Positions 45,085 through 51,416 of a stretch of 64,000 bases of DNA are shown here, piece after piece (the stretch's first letter is position 1; every line of letters starts with the position of its first letter). The notes beneath the pieces were generated by a model that was given only the letters and a program-made list of their open reading frames with translations, was not told where the DNA came from and ran no database searches. Both the position numbers and the translations under genes were made by a program. The stretch lies in contig DASTNZ010000040.1 of NCBI GenBank assembly GCA_035762665.1, positions 1 through 64,000 on the forward strand. The letters run 5' to 3'. The stretch is from JASLBX01 sp035762665 (GTDB lineage: Bacteria; Actinomycetota; Actinomycetes; Jiangellales; Jiangellaceae).

Positions 45085-46185
45085 ATGCCCGAACCCATCG
45101 AGGTCCGCAAGCTTCCGCTCAAGCACGTCAGCGACGCGTCGGGGCTCGCCGAGCTGATCGATGACGGGGTGCTTGAGGCCGACCGGGTCATCGCGGTAGT
45201 CGGCAAGACGGAGGGTAACGGCGGAGTCAACGATTACACGCGGATCATCGCCGACCGGGCTTTCCGCGAGGTACTGACCGAAAAGGGTTCCCGCTCTCCC
45301 GACGAGATCAGGCAGGTGCCTATCGTCTGGTCCGGCGGCACCGACGGGGTCCTTAGCCCGCACGCGACGGTGTTCGCCACGACGAATCGAGCCGAGCCGA
45401 CCGACGAGCCGCGGCTGACCGTTGGTATCGCGATGAGCGAGCCGATCCTGCCCGAGGAGATCGGCCGGCGTGGAATGATCGACAAGGTGGCGGCCGGCGT
45501 GCGTACGGCCATGGAACGCGCCGGCATCACTGACCCGGCTGACGTCCATTACGTGCAGACCAAGACGCCCTTGCTGACTATCGATACCATCCGGGACGCC
45601 AAGTCTCGCGGCCAAACGGTGTGGACTGAGCACACGCTCGAGTCGATGGACCTGTCCAACGGCTGCACCGGCCTGGGCATCGCGGTCGCGCTGGGCGAGA
45701 TCGATATGCCGTCGGATGAGGACGTGATGCGCAACCGCGGTCTGTACTCGTCCGTGGCGTCGTGCTCGTCTGGTGTCGAGCTGGACCGGGCGCAGGTCGT
45801 CGTGGTCGGCAACGCTCGAAGAATCGGGGGGCGGTACCGAATCGGGCATTCGGTAATGCGGGACGCGCTGGACGCGGACGGCATCTGGGCCGCAATTCGG
45901 AACGCCGGTCTGGACCTTCCCGACCGTCCCCATCCGGACGATCTCGGCGGCCGGCTGGTCAACGTATTCCTCAAGTGTGAGGCAAGCCTGGACGGCATGG
46001 TGCGTGGCCGCCGCAACGCCATGCTGGATGATTCCGACGTGCACTGGCACCGCCAGATCAAGGCTTGCGTGGGTGGTGTAGCCGCTTCGGTGACCGGCGA
46101 CCCGGCCGTGTTCGTGTCGGTTTCCGCCGCCCATCAAGGCCCGGACGGCGGCGGTCCAGTGGCCGCCATCGTGGACCTGGGCTGA
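45085..46185 (+). CDS. Ring-opening amidohydrolase, barbiturase/cyanuric acid hydrolase (AtzD) family
   Basis: The 366-residue protein belongs to the small family whose fold is three repeats with a Ser and a Lys each. Visible motifs are VGKTEGNGGVNDYTR, PIVWSGGTDGVLSPH, VASCSSGVELDRAQVVVVGN, FLKCEASLDGMVRGRR and the C-terminal VSVSAAHQGPDGGGPVAAIV. Members open the ring of barbiturate (giving ureidomalonate) or cyanurate (giving carboxybiuret). Sequence alone does not let me choose, but the company of a Mo hydroxylase, carbamate kinase and AllFGH-like genes, and the absence of biuret hydrolase, favours barbiturate or a relative. Confidence 0.9.
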   Translation: MPEPIEVRKLPLKHVSDASGLAELIDDGVLEADRVIAVVGKTEGNGGVNDYTRIIADRAFREVLTEKGSRSPDEIRQVPIVWSGGTDGVLSPHATVFATTNRAEPTDEPRLTVGIAMSEPILPEEIGRRGMIDKVAAGVRTAMERAGITDPADVHYVQTKTPLLTIDTIRDAKSRGQTVWTEHTLESMDLSNGCTGLGIAVALGEIDMPSDEDVMRNRGLYSSVASCSSGVELDRAQVVVVGNARRIGGRYRIGHSVMRDALDADGIWAAIRNAGLDLPDRPHPDDLGGRLVNVFLKCEASLDGMVRGRRNAMLDDSDVHWHRQIKACVGGVAASVTGDPAVFVSVSAAHQGPDGGGPVAAIVDLG

Positions 46186-46193
46186 CCGCCAAC

Positions 46194-46236
46194 TTGAGAC
46201 GATCCACAGCATCGGACGCTGTGGATCGTCTCAAGA
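46194..46236. repeat. Palindromic element copy 2 / bidirectional terminator
   Basis: A perfect 18-bp stem (46194-46211 with 46219-46236) has a 7-nt loop. The core is CTTGAGACGATCCAC and its complement. Compared with copy 1, an A-T pair in the stem is replaced by G-C on both arms, so the pairing is kept. It lies between the convergent barbiturase-like and sigma factor genes. Confidence 0.85.
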
Positions 46237-46248
46237 AGCGCTGGTCTG

Positions 46249-47037
46249 TCAGGCGGCGATGTGGCGCTCGCGCCGCCCCTTGGACCTGTCCTCGCCGTCG
46301 AGCCACTCCGGCGGCAGATCGACATCGTCGACGAAGTAGTCCCGCAATCGTGTCAGAGTGCGGGTCAGCAGTCGCGAGACGTGCATCTGTGAGATGTTCA
46401 GCTCCTCAGCGATCTCACGCTGGGTCCGCTCGCCGAAGAACCGCAAGGTGAGCATGCGCCGCTCGCGCGCCGGCAGCCGGGCGATCACCTTGCGCAGCGA
46501 CTCGCGGGCCTCGACATCGTCGAGCGCAGTCTCCTCGGAACCGAGCCGCTCGCCGATGGTCGGACCGCCGGGTTCCTCCTTCATCGCCGGAGCGTCCAGG
46601 GACGTGGCGGAGTAGGCGGAGGCAGCGTCGAGTGCTTCGAGGACCTCTTCCTGGGTGACCTCGAGCAGGTGGGCGATCTCGGCGACTGTGGGCGAGCGCC
46701 CGAGGCCGCGGGACAACTCGTCAACGGCGGCCTGCACTCGCAAGGTCAGCTCTTGCAGGCCTCGTGGTACCCGGACGGCCCAGCAGGCGTCCCGGAAATG
46801 ACGGCGTAGCTCGCCGAGGATGGTCGGGACGGCGTACCGGGGGAAGTCTGTTCCGACTTCCGGATCGAACCGCTGGGCCGCCTTGACTAGGCCGAGCATG
46901 GCGACCTGCACCAGGTCTTCGAGGGGTTCGCCCCGGCCGGCATACCGGCTCGCGATTCGCCGGGCGAGCGGGATGTGCCGCTCAACGAGATCGTTGTAGT
47001 TCGGCAGTGTCGTCGATTCAGCAGTCTGCGTTGTCAC
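46249..47037 (-). CDS. SigF/SigB-type RNA polymerase sigma factor
   Basis: The 262-residue sigma-70 family protein starts at GTG 47037, with a GAGGA-like site. Region 2 contains RIASRYAGRGEPLEDLVQVA and LGLVKAAQRFDPEVGTDFPR, and region 3 follows. Region 4 ends in ERRMLTLRFFGERTQREIAE and NISQMHVSRLLTRTL. This is the SigF/SigB stress-sporulation group, normally held by an RsbW-type anti-sigma kinase and freed by STAS antagonists. Two STAS proteins and a phosphatase are encoded nearby, but no anti-sigma kinase. GGGTAC at 47057-47062 (minus strand) resembles the group's own -10 box. Confidence 0.93.
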   Translation of the reverse strand: MTTQTAESTTLPNYNDLVERHIPLARRIASRYAGRGEPLEDLVQVAMLGLVKAAQRFDPEVGTDFPRYAVPTILGELRRHFRDACWAVRVPRGLQELTLRVQAAVDELSRGLGRSPTVAEIAHLLEVTQEEVLEALDAASAYSATSLDAPAMKEEPGGPTIGERLGSEETALDDVEARESLRKVIARLPARERRMLTLRFFGERTQREIAEELNISQMHVSRLLTRTLTRLRDYFVDDVDLPPEWLDGEDRSKGRRERHIAA

Positions 47038-47557
47038 GATGAATCCTCAGGGTCGAGTACCCCTACTCATTTTCCCTTGCCGGCTCCGATGCAAACTTAT
47101 GATCACGCTTATAGAGGTCAGAGCGGCGTAAACCCTCCTCATTAGTTATCCACGGTCCCGCCTTGCGCACCGTACCGCGAGCCTGCCATGGATCGTTCGT
47201 GCAGCTCGATGCGGGGGTTTGGTCCGAGGACGTGGTTGAGCACGGCGAGGCAGCATGCCGGCTTGTAAGTTCGCCAATTCTTCAGGAAATCAGAATCGAC
47301 GAGACGATCGACAACCCGACATCGTGCGCAAACCGGGCGGCAGCCGCCACGATACCGTTGTGGCACCACTGGTTCGTGAGCAGGTTCTGACCTGCCGTAC
47401 CTGGGTGGGCGCATCGCAGGTTCCAACAGACGACAGAGGAAGTCTGGTGGCCCAATGCCCTGGAAGTCGCGGACGTTGTCCAGCGCTACTGCACCTGGGT
47501 TAGCGCCTGGACGGTTGTGCTTAGCGGGCACGTGAGCAACTGGCCCGCAGCAGTTGG
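47038..47557. other. Region without supported gene between sigma factor and STAS gene
   Basis: About 520 bp. It must contain the sigma factor promoter (minus strand); a possible -10 GGGTAC lies at 47057-47062, without a GTTT box at the usual distance. The remaining open frames have mixed codon use, no ribosome sites and no family resemblance. The lower coding bias suggests a decayed gene or plain spacer. Confidence 0.4.
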
Positions 47558-47902
47558 TCAGGAGCGCTTGGGTTCGTCAGGTCCCTGGGACCATCCCACT
47601 ACCTGCAGCACCGGCCGTAGATGTGGTGCAAGATCCTTGAGCACGAGCCGTCGGTTCTGCCGGGCCAGCTGCCGAGATGCCTCCGCCAGCACGCGCATGC
47701 CGCTCACCTCGATAAAGGCCACCTGGCTGAGGTCCAGGTGGACGTCCCCACGGTGCGTATCGACCGCTTGCGTCACGGCCGCGGTGAACTCTTCAAGGCT
47801 TCGAAAGTCGACGTCTCCGGCGATGGCCAGGCCTGGGGGATCGGTGATGCTGGTGATGCGGAGGGTCTTGGCGCTCGATGCCTCTCGACCCTCTGTGCTC
47901 AA
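47558..47902 (-). CDS. STAS-domain anti-sigma factor antagonist
   Basis: The 114-residue STAS protein starts at a TTG at 47902, preceded by AAGGGCG. Around residues 55-75 it has VHLDLSQVAFIEVSGMRVLA, whose Ser is the usual phosphorylation site (the SpoIIAA/RsbV position). It would bind an anti-sigma kinase when unphosphorylated and so free a SigF-type sigma. It is followed on the same strand by no gene, and preceded 25 bp upstream by the phosphatase gene likely to dephosphorylate it. Confidence 0.85.
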   Translation of the reverse strand: MSTEGREASSAKTLRITSITDPPGLAIAGDVDFRSLEEFTAAVTQAVDTHRGDVHLDLSQVAFIEVSGMRVLAEASRQLARQNRRLVLKDLAPHLRPVLQVVGWSQGPDEPKRS

Positions 47903-47926
47903 TGCCGTACGCCCTTACGCGACAGG

Positions 47927-49231
47927 TCAGTCATTGAGGTTCCCTCCAGATTGAGGGTGCTCCGGCACCCTTACGGCTAGAACGACGAGGTCATCGCGGA
48001 GTGCTTGGTCGTTTCCTGCTATGACCTTCCGGAGCATGTCGACCGCGTCTTGTGCAGAGCGTAACGGCTGGCCCTGCAGCGCCCGGCTGACCCCCTCTAC
48101 GCCGAGCCACCCTTCTCCGGTCGGCAGGTCGGTCATCCCGTCGCTATAGAACAGTATCGTCTCCCCCGGCTCGAGCGTGATGGTCGTCGTCGAGAATTTC
48201 TGGTCCTCGAAGCTGCCGATGATCGTTCCCGAAGCGGTTACAGTTTCCACCGAGCCGTGGCGGATGGCAAGCGGCGGCGGGTGGCCGGCCAGTCCGATGG
48301 TGGCGTCCCACGATGCGCTGCCGCGGCGCGGGGCGAAATCGCCGTACGCGATCGTGCAGTACATGCCCTCCCCGCCGGCGGGATCACGGCGTACCGCTTC
48401 GTTCACCGCCGCGAGTACCTCCGCAGGCCCTGGTTCGACCACCGCAGCGGTACGCACGCTATATCGCGCCAGCGAGGTGAACGCTGCCGCCTCCACTCCC
48501 TTGCCGACCACGTCGCCGACGAAGATCCCCCACCGCTTGTCGTCGATCGGGAACACGTCGAAGAAGTCGCCGCCGACGTCGTCGGATGAGAACGGCTCGT
48601 AATAGAAGGCGAGGTCTAACCCCTGGATGTCGGGCAAGCGGGACGGTGTAAGCGTGTCCTGAAGAGTGTCTGCGATGTAGCTGATCCGTTGCGCCTCGGC
48701 GAGCAGCCGGTTGCGGGCCTCCTGCTCGACCTCGATCACGGTTACGGCCGCCCGGCGCAGCTCCAGCTGGTCGGTTACCAGACCGGCCAGCTCGTGCAGC
48801 ATCGCCAGCTGGCTCGCGGCGGCGTAGCGGGGCTCAGTGTCCATCACGCTGACCGCACCGATCCGGTGCCCGTCCGACGTGCGGACTGGAGCAGCGGCAT
48901 AGAACCGGATTCTCGGGCCGTCGGTGACCATGGGGTGATTTGCAGCCTGCGGGTCGGCGCGGGCATCGATCAGCACGTAGGTGCCCGATCGCTGCGCCGC
49001 CGTGACGCACAATCCCGGCAGGGCCGAGGCAGATGTGAGCTGCAGGCCGAACCGGCCTTTGAACCAGACTTGTTCGTCGCCGACGAAGCTCACCGCAGCA
49101 AGCGGGGTGTCGAAGATGCGCGCGGCAAGCCGGGAGACACGATCCAACGCCGTGTCAGGCCCACTGTGGAGGGCGAGGGCGCGTCGGACGGCGTCGAGGC
49201 GGTCGGCCTCGCGAATCCGGTCAGTGGTCAC
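47927..49231 (-). CDS. GAF domain PP2C/SpoIIE-type serine phosphatase
   Basis: The 434-residue protein starts at GTG 49231, with GGAGGAGG upstream. The N-terminal GAF domain (about 15-165) contains FDTPLAAVSFVGDEQVWFKG. A helical linker and a SpoIIE/RsbU phosphatase domain (about 195-425) follow, with metal-binding Asp in DVGGDFFDVFPIDDKRWG, VGDVVGKGVEAAAFTS and FYSDGMTDLPTGEG. The family dephosphorylates STAS antagonists, and the GAF domain senses a small molecule or redox signal. The adjacent downstream STAS gene is its likely substrate. Confidence 0.92.
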   Translation of the reverse strand: MTTDRIREADRLDAVRRALALHSGPDTALDRVSRLAARIFDTPLAAVSFVGDEQVWFKGRFGLQLTSASALPGLCVTAAQRSGTYVLIDARADPQAANHPMVTDGPRIRFYAAAPVRTSDGHRIGAVSVMDTEPRYAAASQLAMLHELAGLVTDQLELRRAAVTVIEVEQEARNRLLAEAQRISYIADTLQDTLTPSRLPDIQGLDLAFYYEPFSSDDVGGDFFDVFPIDDKRWGIFVGDVVGKGVEAAAFTSLARYSVRTAAVVEPGPAEVLAAVNEAVRRDPAGGEGMYCTIAYGDFAPRRGSASWDATIGLAGHPPPLAIRHGSVETVTASGTIIGSFEDQKFSTTTITLEPGETILFYSDGMTDLPTGEGWLGVEGVSRALQGQPLRSAQDAVDMLRKVIAGNDQALRDDLVVLAVRVPEHPQSGGNLND

Positions 49232-49674
49232 GGGCCTCCTCCCCTTCCCTCACGCCGTGCGAACCCGATCCTAGCCCCGCATGCGCCGAAAGGACCGGGT
49301 GAGCGCGGAGTCGATCACGATGCGGCCCTACGCCTGAGATAAGATCTGGCCGCCCGAGGTGAGCACGTCGATCTGGCGCCGGTGACGTCAAACGGTATGA
49401 CGCGTTTTCGACCGGTCGATGCGGGCGATATCACTGCGGCAGGGCAGGGGCGCGGGCACCGGCCGGCATGATTTCGTCGGTCGACATGTTGTCGCTCGAC
49501 TTGAGCACCGTCGTCGCCGTGAGGGGGTCCGACACCGGGTCCAAATCCGGCAGGGAGCCGACGCTCGGCCCCCGGTGGCTCAAGCATTGCGGTGTTAACG
49601 CTGGTCGTCTCGGGGAGTGCTGCACGTACCCGTGATCGCCTGCTCCACACCACGACCCGGACGTTTCGGCAGGT
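49232..49674. other. Intergenic stretch, divergent promoters
   Basis: About 440 bp between the divergent phosphatase and phosphoketolase-like genes. No frame here looks like a gene. It should hold both promoters and possibly part of a lost N-terminal region, since phosphoketolases normally have about 30 more residues before the first motif. Confidence 0.4.
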
Positions 49675-50646
49675 ATGCAACGGGCATCCGCAGGCGTGGA
49701 TGAGCTGGACGTTATCGACGCCTATTGGCGGGCCGCGGACTGCCTATCGGCTGGACCGATCTACCTGCTGGGCAACCCGCTGCTGCGCGAGCCGCTGGCT
49801 GCATACCACATCAAGCCGCGGTTGCTTAGTCACTGGGGGACGTGCCCGGGGCTGAACCTCATCTACGCGCACCTGAATCGGCTCATCCGTTCTCACGACC
49901 AGTTCACGGTCTTCATCGGCGGGCTGGGCCACAGTGGATCCGCGATGGTCGCCAACGCCTATCTGAAAGGAACGTTCAGCGAGGTCTATCCGCAGGTTGA
50001 ACAAAGCGAGGACGGATTGCGGGAGTTGATGCACCGCTTCTCGTTTCCCGGCGGGATCGCGAACCATGTCGGTCCCGAAGTGCCCGGGTCGATCCACGAA
50101 GGCGGCGAGTCAGGTTATGCGCTCGCTTACGCCTATGGCGCCGCACTCGACAATCCCGATCTGCTGGTCTGCTGTGTGATCGGGGACGGAGAGGTGCCGG
50201 GAGACCAGGACATGGCCGTGGACGGCCGCGTCATGGAGATCCTTTCCGAGCATCTGTGCCAAGGCTGGCTGGAGGGTTACCTACTGACGGGACGGCACGG
50301 GGTGTTCAATAGTTATGAGGCTTTCGTGCACATCATCGACTCGATGCTCAATCAGCGTGCCAAGTGGCTCAAGCTCTCCCGGGAGCTGCCGTGGCGCGAG
50401 CCGATTGCGTCCCTGAATTACCTGCTGTCTTCGCATCTGTGGCGGCTGCGTAGTCGGCACCGGGTCAACGGCGTCGTCGCCGCGAAGAACGACGTTCCCG
50501 TTTGGCTGTCACCTGACGAGGCGATCGACCATCTCGGCATCGGTGCCTGGGAATGGGCCGGCACCGAACTCGCAGTGGAGCACACCCGCGAGTACGGCGA
50601 TGACGTGCCAGAGATCCGCGACTGGACGTGGGCGGCGGCCCGATGA
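49675..50646 (+). CDS. Internally deleted phosphoketolase-like protein
   Basis: The 323-residue product is clearly from phosphoketolase (normally about 800 residues). Residues 20-55 (LLGNPLLREPL, KPRLLSHWGTCPGLNLIYA) and 125-173 (FPGGIANHV, GSIHEGGESGYALAYAYGAA, CVIGDGE) match the N-terminal TPP domain. The next residues (from about 180) match a point roughly 300 residues later in the normal enzyme (EHLCQGWLEGYLLTGRHG, FNSYEAFVHIIDSM). A second jump of about 40 residues follows SSHLWR. The last about 190 residues are missing. Most of the TPP and substrate site is therefore gone, yet the frame is open and its stop overlaps the next gene's ATG. Activity as a phosphoketolase is doubtful. Confidence 0.85.
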   Translation: MQRASAGVDELDVIDAYWRAADCLSAGPIYLLGNPLLREPLAAYHIKPRLLSHWGTCPGLNLIYAHLNRLIRSHDQFTVFIGGLGHSGSAMVANAYLKGTFSEVYPQVEQSEDGLRELMHRFSFPGGIANHVGPEVPGSIHEGGESGYALAYAYGAALDNPDLLVCCVIGDGEVPGDQDMAVDGRVMEILSEHLCQGWLEGYLLTGRHGVFNSYEAFVHIIDSMLNQRAKWLKLSRELPWREPIASLNYLLSSHLWRLRSRHRVNGVVAAKNDVPVWLSPDEAIDHLGIGAWEWAGTELAVEHTREYGDDVPEIRDWTWAAAR

Positions 50647-51410
50647 CGTACCGAGCAACGTCCGGACTGAGCCGCAAGCGGCTCACCCAACTCGACCTGA
50701 ACCGGCTCGACGCGATCATCTTTGACATCGACGGTGTCCTGACCGACACGGCCACTGTGCACGCCGCCGCCTGGGAGAAGGTATTCGACGAGTTCCTCCG
50801 CGATCGGTTCGGAGATGACGTCGAGCCGTTCGACGCCGGCGCAGAGTACCGGCGGTACGTCGACGGCAAACCCAGGCTTGAAGGCGCCCAGAGCTTCCTC
50901 GAGGCGCGTGGCCTGCTGCAGGTGGTCCACCGGGACGAGATAGAGGAGCTGGCAGCCCGCAAGGAAGCCGCCTTCACCGAGGAGATCGAGCGCAACGGCG
51001 TCCAGCCGTACCCCACCACGGCGGCGGTCGTAAGCTCGCTGCGCGACAAGGGAGCCCGGACCGCTGCCGTCTCCGCCAGCCAGCAGGGCCGGCTCGTGCT
51101 GGACACCGCCGGCCTGCTGGATCTGTTCGACGTGGTCGTTGACGGGGTGGTGGCCAAGCGGCTGCTCCTACCAGGCACGCCGGATCCAGCCCTGTTTCAC
51201 GAGGCTGCGTATCGTCTGGGTGTTCCTGCGCGGCGCGCGGCGATCGTCGAGGATGCCTTGTCGGGGATCGAGGCCGGCCGGCGCGGCATCTTCGGATTCG
51301 TCGTCGGCGTAGAACGCTCCGGAGAGCAGGCGCGTCGGGACGAGATGCGGCGCCGGGGTGCTGACATGGTGATAGGGGACCTTGCGGAGCTCGAGGTAAC
51401 TCAGAGGTGA
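50643..51410 (+). CDS. HAD-family beta-phosphoglucomutase-like phosphatase/mutase
   Basis: The 255-residue protein has the HAD nucleophile motif IIFDIDGVLTDTATVHAAAW (DxD), a cap domain, and a late acidic motif in IVEDALSGIEAGRRG. The start at ATG 50643 overlaps the phosphoketolase-like stop. It is followed by a GH65 phosphorylase gene 6 bp away. This pair is a classic arrangement: the phosphorylase releases beta-glucose 1-phosphate and beta-PGM converts it to glucose 6-phosphate. Confidence 0.9.
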   Translation: MTYRATSGLSRKRLTQLDLNRLDAIIFDIDGVLTDTATVHAAAWEKVFDEFLRDRFGDDVEPFDAGAEYRRYVDGKPRLEGAQSFLEARGLLQVVHRDEIEELAARKEAAFTEEIERNGVQPYPTTAAVVSSLRDKGARTAAVSASQQGRLVLDTAGLLDLFDVVVDGVVAKRLLLPGTPDPALFHEAAYRLGVPARRAAIVEDALSGIEAGRRGIFGFVVGVERSGEQARRDEMRRRGADMVIGDLAELEVTQR

Positions 51411-51416
51411 GCGTCG

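Noticed and set aside
44302..46212. 636-codon minus-strand ORF opposite carbamate kinase and the ring-opening amidohydrolase
   Set aside because: It is an antisense shadow: both plus-strand genes have clear family motifs, while this frame gives a His/Arg/Asp-rich sequence with no domain.
47038..47557. Transposase or integrase remnant
   Set aside because: I looked for DDE or recombinase motifs and terminal inverted repeats and found none that are convincing.
49675..50646. Functional phosphoketolase
   Set aside because: About 500 of 800 residues are missing, including most of the TPP and substrate site, so the standard reaction is unlikely.
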